Of a stretch of 64,000 nucleotides of DNA, positions 32,040-40,789 are shown piece by piece; the first letter of the stretch is position 1; each line of letters starts with the position of its first letter. The translations under genes and the position numbers were made by a program. Below the pieces are notes generated by a model that was not told where the DNA came from, searched no databases, and saw only the letters and a list, made by a program, of their open reading frames with translations. The stretch lies in the NCBI GenBank assembly GCA_964531205.1, contig CAZHGH010000002.1, positions 1-64,000 of the forward strand, read 5' to 3'. The DNA comes from JAICWY01 sp964531205 (GTDB lineage Bacteria; Vulcanimicrobiota; Vulcanimicrobiia; Vulcanimicrobiales; Vulcanimicrobiaceae).

Positions 32040-33473
32040 TTAGTAGCCGTCGGGTTTGACGATGCAAGAAGCCATGACCGCATCGGTCATGCCGTGGATT
32101 AAGCGTTTGTCCGCCGGTGCCACGGTGGCGAGAATGCCGCCGAGACGTGCGTTTTCTCCGGTTACGAAATAGTAGGGACAAAGACGCACGCGTCCGTCGA
32201 AATTGCGCACTTCATCGCGCTGGCGATCGAAGTAAGCTTGACGCACGCGTTTGCCTTTGTGAAACCGCTGCAAAATCCGCGGCGTTTTATCGTATTCGTT
32301 AATCGCTTCCTGGAGCGTCTGAATCCATTCTTCGCGCGTGAGATCATTTGCGACACGTACGCCGCGCGAACCCCAAGCTAGCTCCGAAAAGCCCGAAGGT
32401 TTCACCACGTAATCGCGCTCGCTCTTTCCCAAATCTGCGAGCTGCATCCAGTTGCTTACCGGTACGCCTGCAGCTTCGAGCCCGTAAATGACGCCCTGTG
32501 GCGGAAGCGGACGCGGATCGATGATCCACGTTTTCGGAAAAAGCTGCTGCAAACGCGCGAATGCATCTTTGCCCATCTCCGCTTGCCAGAGTTTTGCAAG
32601 CGCCGGGTGATGAAACAGCGCGAACGCGGATTTTTCCTCGAGCGTCGCTTTCGGCGGCGGCGTCATCTTTACGCGATTGTGCCGCGCTGCATACAACATC
32701 AGCTCGTGCTTGGGAACGTTGAGCAAATCGAAGAGCTCGAAGTTCCGGTAGAGCGCGTCGATTTTCTCTTCACGTCCGTCTTGCAGTCGCACGAAGAGCG
32801 CTTCTTCGGTGAAGACGATATCTTGCGGCGCACAGACATACGCACTTAAGATGTCCATACGCGTCAGCGCATCTGCGAGCCAACGCATCTCCGGCCGGTA
32901 GTCACCCGATTCGTCGGATACTACGATCGCCACAACCGGCTTTTCTTTACCGGTCGACGCGGCGAGCATTGCAGCAAATCCTTTCGGAATACCGTTCGCG
33001 CCGCCGACGCTTTCCATGCCGAGTTTGCAGTATGCCTCGGACATTGCGCCGACGAATCCCATGCCGCCCGGAACGCTGTCCAATTCGCTGGCCGTAAATC
33101 CGTCGTCGGTAAGAATCAAATCCGGGCGGATCACGCCGGGCACTTCTTGTTTGAAGCGATTTTGCCGCGCAAGTTTTACGATGTTTTCCGGCTTGCCGTG
33201 ATCGAGGTATTCGGCGATGAATGCGGGCGCCGTTCCTCGAGCACTGCGGTTGTACAGCGAGTTCAGCGCCCGGTAGAAGAGCAGCAGATCGTTGCCGATG
33301 CTTTCGATGCGCTCCACAGTTTGCGGAGACAATGCGAACGGCTCGGGACTGATGCGCCAGGGGATCCGTTCTTCCTCGTTCTCTACTTTAAAGAGACCGG
33401 GCGGGATCGCCTCATAGAGGAAATGCGCTTGGTCACGAGCCGTAAGATTGGGTGCGTAAGCCGTACAGGCCAT
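32040..33473 (-). CDS. ATP-grasp-like protein (circularly permuted / glutathionylspermidine-synthase type)
   Basis: The 477-residue protein looks like a circularly permuted ATP-grasp enzyme. It has IRPDLILTDDGFTASELDSVPGGMGF, a region found in CP-ATP-grasp and glutathionylspermidine-synthase-like proteins. Later come DYVVKPSGFSELAWGSRGVRV (nucleotide-binding Lys and Gly loop) and a C-terminal CPYYFVTGENARLGGILATV. ATP-grasp enzymes join an acid to an amine or thiol. The substrate is unknown and the neighbours give no clue. It is transcribed alone. Confidence 0.6.
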   Translation of the reverse strand: MACTAYAPNLTARDQAHFLYEAIPPGLFKVENEEERIPWRISPEPFALSPQTVERIESIGNDLLLFYRALNSLYNRSARGTAPAFIAEYLDHGKPENIVKLARQNRFKQEVPGVIRPDLILTDDGFTASELDSVPGGMGFVGAMSEAYCKLGMESVGGANGIPKGFAAMLAASTGKEKPVVAIVVSDESGDYRPEMRWLADALTRMDILSAYVCAPQDIVFTEEALFVRLQDGREEKIDALYRNFELFDLLNVPKHELMLYAARHNRVKMTPPPKATLEEKSAFALFHHPALAKLWQAEMGKDAFARLQQLFPKTWIIDPRPLPPQGVIYGLEAAGVPVSNWMQLADLGKSERDYVVKPSGFSELAWGSRGVRVANDLTREEWIQTLQEAINEYDKTPRILQRFHKGKRVRQAYFDRQRDEVRNFDGRVRLCPYYFVTGENARLGGILATVAPADKRLIHGMTDAVMASCIVKPDGY

Positions 33474-33596
33474 GAAATACTAAAAGCCTCCCGGTCGACA
33501 GTAACAGTCGGGGATCTTGGACATGTTGAAAGCGATGTAGCGTCGCCGCATCAAGAATCAGAATACCCCAAACGGCCCAGAGGTTGCAGCTACCGC

Positions 33597-33989
33597 TTAC
33601 TTGATTGTGATCGCGCCGGGGGTGAGCATGGCGGAGTCAATCCGCACCTGCGCGCCGCGCAGAATCAAGGTGAGGTGGAGCGTGCCTTCTAGCCCCAGCC
33701 GCTCGAGGGCGACGTCCTCGATGACCCGCGATGCCTCTTCGCCGGCGATGAAGCGCAGCGTGGCATCCTGGGTGAAGGAGCCGTGCGGGGTCGAGTAAGT
33801 CTCTGAAACCTTCACGGGCAGGTCCCGGCCGGCCGTTGCCGGTCCGAGGTCGCGCACGCAGTAGGCCGCTGTTACAGGCGTCCCCCGCACGCTGAGCGTT
33901 TCACGCGTGCACCGGTCTGACTGCGCAGAAGCGGCGCTGCCGAGTGAAAATGCCAGGGCTGTTGCGAGTACTGTCGTGCGTCGTTGCAT
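33597..33989 (-). CDS. Small secreted protein of unknown function
   Basis: The 130-residue protein has a signal peptide (MQRRTTVLATALAFSLGSAA, cleavage near SAQ) and two Cys (CTRETLSV and AAYCVRDLG) that may form a disulfide. The body is beta-rich (DATLRFIAGEEASRVIEDVALERLG). Four of five residues at its C-terminus are hydrophobic or polar (GAITIK). I recognise no family. It is divergent from the phosphatase gene at 34062. Confidence 0.55.
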   Translation of the reverse strand: MQRRTTVLATALAFSLGSAASAQSDRCTRETLSVRGTPVTAAYCVRDLGPATAGRDLPVKVSETYSTPHGSFTQDATLRFIAGEEASRVIEDVALERLGLEGTLHLTLILRGAQVRIDSAMLTPGAITIK

Positions 33990-34061
33990 GTCCTTGTAAC
34001 GTTTGTCGCAAGCAATTCGGCTCCCCTTGGGCGTTTGACACCGGGGTATACGATAAGCGTG

Positions 34062-34886
34062 ATGCCCTTCGACCTCATTGCTCTCGACTTAGACGGCACA
34101 CTACTCAATTCGCGTGAAGAAGTCTCGCCCCGTAACCGGCGGGCTATTCGTGCTGCTTTGGACGCCGGAATTCGCATCGTCTTGGTTACAGGGCGTGGCG
34201 TCGATACGCCTATTCGCGTTAGTAAGGAACTCGGGCTCAATCTTCCGGTGATCTGCTGTCACGGCGCACTCACGAAAGATTTCATGGCGAACAAGACGCT
34301 CGGACACATTCCGGTGCCGATGCAATACGCCAAACCGATGGTCGAATTTGCCGAACGTGAAGGCCTTTCGGTGGCGCTCTATTTGGAAGAATATTTTTAC
34401 CGCCTCGAAGGCCAGCATCTTTACATGGAAGATATGCGCGGCCCGACGTGGCGCGAAGTGCGCACATTCGAAGACGTCATGCACACCGCGCCGACGTTCA
34501 TTCGATTCCTGGGCGAAGAATCGGTGCAAGCGATGCAGCGAGAGTTCGGCGATCTGCCGCTGCACTTCAAGTATGAAACGTGGCTGGATTTCGTTGAATG
34601 TGCGGTGACGAGCCGCGAGGCGACGAAACAGCGCGCACTCGCGCGGCTTTGCGCGGATTTCCAAATCGTCTCCGAACGCGTTCTCGCCGTCGGCGATTCG
34701 CGAAACGACGTGCCGATGATGCGCTGGGCCGGTACCGGAGTTGCAATGGGCAACGCGCTGCCGGAAGTTCGAGAATCGGTGCGCTACGTCACGGGCACGA
34801 ACGATGAAGACGGCGTCGCACTTGCAATCGAGCGGTTCGCGCTGCGCGCACAGCGGCCGCCGCGCGCACAAAAGAAACCGGCTTAA
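34062..34886 (+). CDS. Cof-type HAD-IIB phosphatase
   Basis: The 274-residue protein begins LIALDLDGTLLNSREEVSPR (DxDGT motif I), has VLVTGRG (motif II), a cap domain with IIB-type sequence, and SERVLAVGDSRNDVPMMRWAGTGVAMGNA (motifs III-IV). Members dephosphorylate sugar phosphates, pyridoxal phosphate or FMN. The start ATG 34062 is chosen from the family start. A TATACG box (34047-34052) ends nine bases before it, so the leader would be about three bases long. Confidence 0.9.
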   Translation: MPFDLIALDLDGTLLNSREEVSPRNRRAIRAALDAGIRIVLVTGRGVDTPIRVSKELGLNLPVICCHGALTKDFMANKTLGHIPVPMQYAKPMVEFAEREGLSVALYLEEYFYRLEGQHLYMEDMRGPTWREVRTFEDVMHTAPTFIRFLGEESVQAMQREFGDLPLHFKYETWLDFVECAVTSREATKQRALARLCADFQIVSERVLAVGDSRNDVPMMRWAGTGVAMGNALPEVRESVRYVTGTNDEDGVALAIERFALRAQRPPRAQKKPA

Positions 34887-34890
34887 CGAG

Positions 34891-35145
34891 ATGAATAACA
34901 CGCCGTCTCCGGAGTACGAAGCGAATCTCCGCGATATTCTGCAGCGCCGCGATTGGGAAGCATTGCGTGAATTCACGCGCGAGCAGAACGAAATTCCGGA
35001 CGAGATATATACGAAGGATCGGCACTTCTGGGAAGTGCTCATGCACAAGCTCATTTGCAATCGCATCGATACGATGGCGATGCACGAAAGTTCGCGCAAA
35101 TGGCTCGCGGACCAAGGATATACGACGGATCTCGGAGGGTATTGA
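34891..35145 (+). CDS. 84-aa small protein of unknown function
   Basis: This frame starts 4 nt after the phosphatase stop and ends in a TGATG overlap with moaD. It is highly charged and helical (PEYEANLRDILQRRDWEALR, DRHFWEVLMHKLICNRID). It contains one Cys and several His. Its conserved spacing between two real genes supports expression. I recognise no family. Confidence 0.55.
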   Translation: MNNTPSPEYEANLRDILQRRDWEALREFTREQNEIPDEIYTKDRHFWEVLMHKLICNRIDTMAMHESSRKWLADQGYTTDLGGY

Positions 35146-35390
35146 TGCACGTCTGCGTGCTCGCGTTTGCACGCGCGCGCGAATTGCTCGGAGAGGGCAT
35201 TTTCCGGCTCGACGTCCCTGAGGGCGCGACCGTCCAAGACGTGTGGAACGCCGCCGTGAAACGGGCGCCGGCGCTGGAAGGCCTCGCCGGATCGATACGC
35301 GTTGCCCGCAACGGACGGGTCGTTCCCCTTACCGAAGCACTGCACCATGACGACGAAGTCGCATTGCTTCCGCCCGTCGGCGGAGGCTGA
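35145..35390 (+). CDS. moaD: Molybdopterin synthase sulfur-carrier subunit
   Basis: The 81-residue protein is a ubiquitin-like sulfur carrier. It has DVPEGATVQDVWNAAVKRAP, VARNGRVVPLTEALHHDDEV and the diagnostic C-terminal GG (ending PPVGGG), where sulfur is carried as thiocarboxylate. It is followed by moaE, its partner in molybdopterin synthase, and by a MoeB-like adenylyltransferase gene that should activate it. ATG 35145 overlaps the upstream stop. Confidence 0.88.
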   Translation: MHVCVLAFARARELLGEGIFRLDVPEGATVQDVWNAAVKRAPALEGLAGSIRVARNGRVVPLTEALHHDDEVALLPPVGGG

Positions 35391-35391
35391 G

Positions 35392-35811
35392 ATGTTCGCG
35401 ATCGTCGATGCGGATATCGATATGATCGGTCTCGCGCGCCTCGTACAAACCGACGCTTGCGGCGCTGTGGCAACCTTTGCCGGAGTGGTGCGCGAACGTT
35501 CGGACGACGATAAGCCGGTAACAGGCTTATCCTACGAAGCGCATTCGGCGATGGCGGTTGCAGAGTTCGAACGAATTGCAGCAGAGGCGTGCGAACGGTT
35601 TGGGCCGTGCGAGATCGCCGTGCAACATCGCGTCGGCGACTTGCGCATCGGCGAAATCGCCGTGGGCGTTGCGGTTGCAAGTCCGCATCGCAGCGAAGCG
35701 TTCGACGCATGCGAATACGTTATCGACGAACTCAAACGGCGCGCGCCGATTTGGAAAAAAGAGCATTACGCCGACGGCTCGGGCGAGTGGAAAGAAAACT
35801 CGTGTAAATGA
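35392..35811 (+). CDS. moaE: Molybdopterin synthase catalytic subunit
   Basis: The 139-residue MoaE converts cyclic pyranopterin monophosphate to molybdopterin using sulfur from MoaD. Landmarks are GAVATFAGVVRER near residue 24, YEAHSAMAVAEFERIA, VQHRVGDLRIGEIAVGVAVASPHR and PIWKKEHYADGSGEW with the catalytic Lys pair. It starts one base after the moaD stop and overlaps the hydrolase gene by 4 nt. Confidence 0.95.
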   Translation: MFAIVDADIDMIGLARLVQTDACGAVATFAGVVRERSDDDKPVTGLSYEAHSAMAVAEFERIAAEACERFGPCEIAVQHRVGDLRIGEIAVGVAVASPHRSEAFDACEYVIDELKRRAPIWKKEHYADGSGEWKENSCK

Positions 35812-36524
35812 AGGTCGATCTGATTCGCATTCGCGGCCTGCGCAATGAGGTCGCGGTGCTTGCGTACGAGCCGCGGCGTCCGCGCAACGTCTGGATCGTC
35901 GCCGGACACGGATACTCCAGTTCAAAGCATAATCTCGACTTTCTCTGCAGTTTTCTCGCCAGTCACGGATATGGCGTTTTTAGTCTCGATTTTCCCGGAC
36001 ATAAGCTCGGATCGAGTGGCGGCCGGCTGGAAAGCGTGGACGATCTGGTTGACTCCATGAGTGCCGTTGTGCGGCACGTCCGCGAGCTTTTTGAAGGCCC
36101 CGTCTATTGCATGGGACATAGCATGGGCGCAATGACGTCGCTGTTTGTCGCGGCGGAAGACGACCGCATTGCCGGAACGATTTCCATCACCACCGGATAC
36201 GGCCGGCCGACGGCGATCGACGTGCTGCAAAGCAAAGGAATGACGGATTTCCGGTCATCGTACGTGACCGGCGTCGCATTACCGGATTTGGTTCGCGGGG
36301 TGGACGAGCGATTCGGCCAGGCGCTTCCGCGATTAGCGGGTCGCCCGCAGCTGTACGTTGCGGCGCGGCACGACGCGATGGTCAGTCCGCGCAGCGTCGA
36401 AGATCTCTTCAACCGTGCGCACGAACCGAAGACACTGGTCACCATCGACAGCGACCACACTTATGCCGGCGAGCATTCGCGCGCTGAGGTGCTGCAGTGG
36501 CTGAACGAACTGCATCCCCGCTGA
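35808..36524 (+). CDS. Alpha/beta-hydrolase
   Basis: The 238-residue protein has an alpha/beta-hydrolase fold with oxyanion motif IVAGHGYSSSKHN, nucleophile elbow CMGHSMGAMT (Ser in GHSMG), the Asp near residue 195 in VAARHDAMVSPRS and the catalytic His in IDSDHTYAGEH. It is placed between moaE and the MoeB-like gene with overlaps at both ends, so it is translationally coupled to molybdopterin genes. A direct role in cofactor synthesis is not known; general esterase activity is as likely. Confidence 0.85.
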   Translation: MKVDLIRIRGLRNEVAVLAYEPRRPRNVWIVAGHGYSSSKHNLDFLCSFLASHGYGVFSLDFPGHKLGSSGGRLESVDDLVDSMSAVVRHVRELFEGPVYCMGHSMGAMTSLFVAAEDDRIAGTISITTGYGRPTAIDVLQSKGMTDFRSSYVTGVALPDLVRGVDERFGQALPRLAGRPQLYVAARHDAMVSPRSVEDLFNRAHEPKTLVTIDSDHTYAGEHSRAEVLQWLNELHPR

Positions 36525-37618
36525 TGCGCGGACTGCGCCGCTACAGCCGCCATCTGCTCATACCGGAGGTCGGCGTAGAAGGCCAGGAGCGTCTTGCCGC
36601 TGCGCGCGTCTTGTGCGTCGGTGCAGGCGGTCTGGGCTCTCCGGTGCTGCAATACTTGGCGGCGGCAGGCGTCGGGCGCATCGGGATCGTCGACGACGAT
36701 CGCGTGGATGAAAGCAATCTGCAGCGGCAAACGATCTTCGCCACTTCGGATATCGGTGAACTCAAAGCCCGTGTTGCAGCGCAGCGCGTGCAAGAAATCA
36801 ATCCGCTCGTTGCAGCCGATGCAATTCCGCTACGGTTCGACGCGACGAACGCGCGCGACTTGGTGAAGCTCTACGACGTCGTAATCGATTGCACGGATCG
36901 ATTTGAGACCCGCTATCTGATTAACGACGCGTGCGTCCTGGAAAACAAGCCGGACGTCTATGGCTCCATCTTTCGTTTCGACGGCCAGGTGAGCGTCTTT
37001 ACACGCGATCGCGGCCCCTGCTACCGGTGCTTGTTTCCGCAAGCCCCGCCATCAGGCACCGTTCCGACGTGCGCGGAAGGCGGCGTTCTCGGCGTGCTTG
37101 CCGGCATCGTCGGCACGTGGCAAGCGAACGAAGCGCTCAAACTCATTCTGGGCATCGGCGAACCGCTCATTGGACGATTATTACTCATCGACGCGCTCGG
37201 CGCGCAGGTGCGCGAAATCGAGATCGAACGCGATCCGGCATGCGCGATTTGCAGCGAAGGGGCGACAATTCACGACGCCATCCTGCAAGCTGAAGAAGAG
37301 CTTCCGCTTGACGTCGAGGAAATTGCACCGGCGGATCTCGACGGCGCACTTCTCGACGCCGTGTTATTGGATGTGCGCGAGCCGCATGAAGCCGTTCTCG
37401 GCGTTGTAAATGGCGCCGTGCATATTCCCGCATCGGAGTTGCCCGCGCGATTGCACGAACTCGATTCCGCGCAGCGGTATGTTGTCGCATGCCGTGTGGG
37501 TCAAAAATCGTTATGGGCAACGCGGTTGTTACGCGACGCGGGATTCCGGCGGCTGCTGCATTTGCGGGGAGGCCTGCTCGCTTATGCAGCGCAGCACGCG
37601 GAGTTTCAGTTCTTTTAG
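36524..37618 (+). CDS. MoeB/ThiF-type adenylyltransferase fused to rhodanese domain
   Basis: The roughly 364-residue protein starts at ATG 36524 (TGATG overlap). Residues 1-245 are an E1-like adenylyltransferase: GAGGLGSP (33-40), DDDRVDESNLQRQ, DCTDRFETRYLIND, and zinc Cys pairs CYRC and CAIC. Residues about 265-355 are a rhodanese domain with LLDVREPHE and active-site Cys in VACRVGQKS (about residue 323). The E1 part adenylates the C-terminus of MoaD (or ThiS) and the rhodanese transfers sulfur, like MOCS3/MoeBR. The neighbouring moaD and moaE support a molybdopterin role. Confidence 0.92.
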   Translation: MRGLRRYSRHLLIPEVGVEGQERLAAARVLCVGAGGLGSPVLQYLAAAGVGRIGIVDDDRVDESNLQRQTIFATSDIGELKARVAAQRVQEINPLVAADAIPLRFDATNARDLVKLYDVVIDCTDRFETRYLINDACVLENKPDVYGSIFRFDGQVSVFTRDRGPCYRCLFPQAPPSGTVPTCAEGGVLGVLAGIVGTWQANEALKLILGIGEPLIGRLLLIDALGAQVREIEIERDPACAICSEGATIHDAILQAEEELPLDVEEIAPADLDGALLDAVLLDVREPHEAVLGVVNGAVHIPASELPARLHELDSAQRYVVACRVGQKSLWATRLLRDAGFRRLLHLRGGLLAYAAQHAEFQFF

Positions 37619-37635
37619 AGAAGCCGCAGCGAAGC

Positions 37636-38148
37636 ATGCTCGAAACACGTGCAACCAAGTTCTCCGAAGCGTTGGTCATCGCGCCGGACGTTTTCATGGA
37701 CGAACGCGGATATTTCAAAGAAACGTACTCGCAAAAGAAGTACGAGTCGCTGGGAATTCCAAATGCGTTCGTGCAAGACAACCTCTCCTGTTCGCGCAAA
37801 GGCGTATTGCGCGGCATGCATTACGATCTTCGTATGGCGAAATTGGTGCAATGTTTGGAGGGCGTGATCTACGATGCAATCGTAGACATGCGCGAGGAAT
37901 CACCGACGTACAAGCAGTGGGACGCGCTGGAACTCTCGTCCGATAATCACTTACAACTGTACGTGCCGCAAGGGTTCGCACACGGTTTTTACGTTTTGAG
38001 TGACTACGCGGTCGTGCTGTACAAACAGACTGCGCTCTACGACCCACGGCACGAGCGTGCAGTCAGTTGGCGCGATCCGAGCATCGGCATCGAATGGCCG
38101 CTTGAGGGTCGAGAGCCCGTGCTATCGCCGAAGGACGCGCAGCTATGA
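37636..38148 (+). CDS. dTDP-4-dehydrorhamnose 3,5-epimerase family protein
   Basis: The 170-residue protein is a cupin of the RmlC family: VFMDERGYFKETYS, QDNLSCSRKGVLRGMHYD (catalytic His in RGMHY), VYDAIVDMREESPTYKQW-type strand, and PQGFAHGFYVLSD. Canonical RmlC epimerises dTDP-4-keto-6-deoxyglucose for rhamnose synthesis. Other rml genes are not in the window, so a related sugar is possible. It is not in the molybdopterin pathway and is coupled to the aldo-keto reductase gene by a 4-nt overlap. Confidence 0.85.
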   Translation: MLETRATKFSEALVIAPDVFMDERGYFKETYSQKKYESLGIPNAFVQDNLSCSRKGVLRGMHYDLRMAKLVQCLEGVIYDAIVDMREESPTYKQWDALELSSDNHLQLYVPQGFAHGFYVLSDYAVVLYKQTALYDPRHERAVSWRDPSIGIEWPLEGREPVLSPKDAQL

Positions 38149-38996
38149 TGCGGCGGAAGCGATTCGGTTCAACCGGCGTCGACGTTGCAATTATCGGGCA
38201 GGGAACCTGGGATATTCCGGAAAGCGGTGCGCGCGCGCAGGAAGCGATTCGCGCGTTGCGCCGCGGCATCGAGCTCGGCATGACGCATATCGACACAGCG
38301 GAGATGTACGGCGCGGGACGCGCGGAGGAAATGGTCGGCGAAGCGATTGACGGTATGCCGCGTGAAAAATTGTTCCTGGCCAGCAAAGTGCTTCCGGGCA
38401 ATGCCTCGTACAAAGGCACGCTCGCCGCATGCGAGCGTTCGTTGCGGCGCATGCGCATCGAGTACCTCGATCTGTACATGCTGCATTGGCCCAGTTCGTA
38501 TCCGCTCGAAGATACGATGCGCGCGTTGGAGACGCTGGTTGAGCAGGGCAAAGCGCGGTACGTCGGGGTGAGTAACTTCGACGTCGAGGACGTGCGCGAA
38601 GCGCAATCCTATTTACGAAAGGTTCCACTGGCGTCGGATCAAGTGCTCTACCATTTGCAAGAGCGCGGCGCGGAATCGCGACTCATTCCATATTGCCGCG
38701 AGCAACATATCGCGGTTGTCGCATATACGCCGTTTGGACGCGGGCGTTTCCCACGCAAAGAGATCGAACCGCACGGCGTCATCGGCCGCATCGCTGCGAA
38801 ACATCACAAGACGCCACGCCAAGTGATTTTGAACTTTCTTACGCGCGAGCCGGACGTTTTCGCAATTCCGAAGGCGTCGCGCGTCGAGCACGTCGAGGAG
38901 AACGCCGGCGCCGCCGGTTGGCATCTCGACGCGGAGGACGTCGCCGCAATCGACGCGGCGTTCCGGATACATGAAGGACCGCTCGCAACGCTCTGA
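38145..38996 (+). CDS. Aldo/keto reductase
   Basis: The 283-residue protein has the AKR tetrad: Asp and Tyr in IDTAEMYG (about residues 46-53), Lys in FLASKVLP (about 80), and His in YMLHWPSS (about 110). The strand/loop GVSNFDVEDV and the C-terminal AIPKASRVEHVEENA cofactor-binding segment are typical. These NADPH-dependent enzymes reduce aldehydes or ketones; the substrate is unknown. It overlaps rmlC-like and queG genes. Confidence 0.9.
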   Translation: MMRRKRFGSTGVDVAIIGQGTWDIPESGARAQEAIRALRRGIELGMTHIDTAEMYGAGRAEEMVGEAIDGMPREKLFLASKVLPGNASYKGTLAACERSLRRMRIEYLDLYMLHWPSSYPLEDTMRALETLVEQGKARYVGVSNFDVEDVREAQSYLRKVPLASDQVLYHLQERGAESRLIPYCREQHIAVVAYTPFGRGRFPRKEIEPHGVIGRIAAKHHKTPRQVILNFLTREPDVFAIPKASRVEHVEENAGAAGWHLDAEDVAAIDAAFRIHEGPLATL

Positions 38997-40140
38997 CCCC
39001 GCTGCACTGAAGCGGCTCGCGCGCGAGCTGGCGATGTCGCTCGGTGCCGCGGACGTGCGAGTATCGGACGCACACGAAGATGAATCGACGCAGCGGGCGA
39101 TGCGCGAAGCGTTTGCGCGCGGAGATTTTAGCACGTGGCCTTACGATGAAACGTACGCGCGCAAGGCCGCGGATCCCGAGCATGTACTGGCAGATGCGCA
39201 ATCGGTGATTTGCATTGCGGTTCCCTACCGCACCGATGCACCGCAAAGCGCGCCGCTAAGTGGACGTGTTTCGAACTATGCGTGGTCGCCGGATTATCAC
39301 TACCGCGTCAAAGCGCTGCTCGCGCAAGTCGCAAAAGCGATCGACGATGCAGCGGGCGCGCCGGTTACGGCAATCGCGTGCGATACCAAACCACTCGCCG
39401 AACGTGCATTTGCCGCGCGCGCCGGTTTGGGCTGGGTGGGCAAACACACGAACTTGATCAATCCGCGCGCCGGCTCGTTCATTTTCCTTGGTGAGATCGT
39501 CACATCTGTTGCGCTTCCCGCGGACGCGCCGCTGCGCAAAACGTGCGGCTCGTGCACGCGATGCATTCCGGCATGTCCCACCGCGGCGTTGCGTGGCGAT
39601 TACACGATAGATGCGACGCGCTGCATCTCCGACCTGACGCAGCGCACGGACGCGATTCCGCGCGATATGCGCGCGCTCATTGGTCAGTGGGTGTGGGGCT
39701 GCGATCTCTGCCAAGTAGCGTGTCCCCCAAACGCTCGCGCACGCATAGCGGGCGGCAAGGCCGACACGCCTCTCGCGCCGGAGACTTCGACGCCGTCACT
39801 TATCCGGTTGCTGCACCTGCGCAGTGGCGAGTTCAAACGCATCTATGCCAAAAGTGCAATGGGCTGGCGTGGGGCCGCAATTCTGCGCCGGAATGCCGCC
39901 GTGGCGCTCGGCAACTCACTGGACAGGGCAGCCGTTCCAGCTCTTCGCGATGCCCTCTTCGGCGATCCGCACCCACTTGTGCGGGGACATGCTGCGTGGG
40001 CCCTTGGCCGAATCGGCTCCCCGCCGGCAATTGAGGCTTTGGCCCTGCGGCTGCTCTCAGAATCGGATGCTACGGTAAAAGAGGAGGTTGAAGCGGCGTT
40101 GGAACCCTTCAAAGCGCCGCTAGCGTTATTGGCGATATGA
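38971..40140 (+). CDS. queG: Epoxyqueuosine reductase
   Basis: The 389-residue protein reduces epoxyqueuosine to queuosine in tRNA, using cobalamin and iron-sulfur clusters. The two [4Fe-4S] Cys sets are CGSCTRCIPACP (Cys at 192, 195, 198, 202) and CDLCQVACP (244, 247, 251). N-terminal sequence YDETYARKAADPEHVLADA and the C-terminal HEAT-like repeats (RNAAVALGNSLDRAAVPAL, AAWALGRIGSP) fit QueG. It overlaps the aldo-keto reductase gene by 26 nt and the LolA-like gene by 4 nt. Confidence 0.95.
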   Translation: MKDRSQRSDPAALKRLARELAMSLGAADVRVSDAHEDESTQRAMREAFARGDFSTWPYDETYARKAADPEHVLADAQSVICIAVPYRTDAPQSAPLSGRVSNYAWSPDYHYRVKALLAQVAKAIDDAAGAPVTAIACDTKPLAERAFAARAGLGWVGKHTNLINPRAGSFIFLGEIVTSVALPADAPLRKTCGSCTRCIPACPTAALRGDYTIDATRCISDLTQRTDAIPRDMRALIGQWVWGCDLCQVACPPNARARIAGGKADTPLAPETSTPSLIRLLHLRSGEFKRIYAKSAMGWRGAAILRRNAAVALGNSLDRAAVPALRDALFGDPHPLVRGHAAWALGRIGSPPAIEALALRLLSESDATVKEEVEAALEPFKAPLALLAI

Positions 40141-40760
40141 TGCGTTTGGGTTCTCAGCTCGCAGCGCTTTTTAGTCTTGTGTTGCTGCTCGGCGCTGCAC
40201 CGGCCGATCTCGTCGATCGCGCCGGCGCCCTGGCCGACGATGTCAGGAGCTACACCGCAACGGTGCACGCTGATGTTGCGTTGCACACATTTCCGTACCT
40301 CAGCCCGTCTCTAGACGGCACGTATTACCACAAGGTGCCGAACAAGAACAAGGTCGTCTTCACCAGCGGATTGCCGTTTATCGCAAAGCAGTTCAGCAAG
40401 GTGTATCCGGAAGTTCCTAGCCCTTCGCAATGGCGCGACTTGTACGTTATCACGATCGAGGGTGACGATGGTACGGCCACGACGTTCAGTTTGGTGCCGA
40501 AGAAGCAGGGCCGAATCGACCATATTGATGCGAAGGTCGATGACAAGACTGCGGAAGTGCTATCGATGCGCTGGAATTACAACGATGGCGGCTACGCGTT
40601 GTTAAATCAGCAGTATGGCGACGTCCAAGGCCATCGGTTGGTCACTGGGCGCAGCGGACATTTCGATACGCCACACTATAACGCCGATATGAAATCCACG
40701 TTTAGCGGTTTTAAAGTCAACGTCAACATTCCCGATTCGGTCTTCACGGCGGAACAGTAG
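40137..40760 (+). CDS. LolA-like secreted outer-membrane lipoprotein-sorting-type protein
   Basis: The 207-residue protein has a signal peptide (LGSQLAALFSLVLLLGAAPA) and a LolA/LolB-like half-barrel pattern: VRSYTATVHADVALHTFPYL, DGTYYHKVPNKNKVVFTSG, HIDAKVDDKTAEVLSMRWNY. Such proteins shuttle lipoproteins or bind lipids in the periplasm. It overlaps queG by 4 nt, an odd partner. The family assignment is moderate because LolA-like folds are sequence-diverse. Confidence 0.6.
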   Translation: MMRLGSQLAALFSLVLLLGAAPADLVDRAGALADDVRSYTATVHADVALHTFPYLSPSLDGTYYHKVPNKNKVVFTSGLPFIAKQFSKVYPEVPSPSQWRDLYVITIEGDDGTATTFSLVPKKQGRIDHIDAKVDDKTAEVLSMRWNYNDGGYALLNQQYGDVQGHRLVTGRSGHFDTPHYNADMKSTFSGFKVNVNIPDSVFTAEQ

Positions 40761-40789
40761 TTTGCGGCCGTCGAGGGAATAACGTTTCC

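Noticed and set aside
34035..34040. TTGACA as -35 box for the phosphatase gene
   Set aside because: No -10 box at 16-18 bp spacing is present. The TATACG that could serve as -10 lies only 6 bp away.
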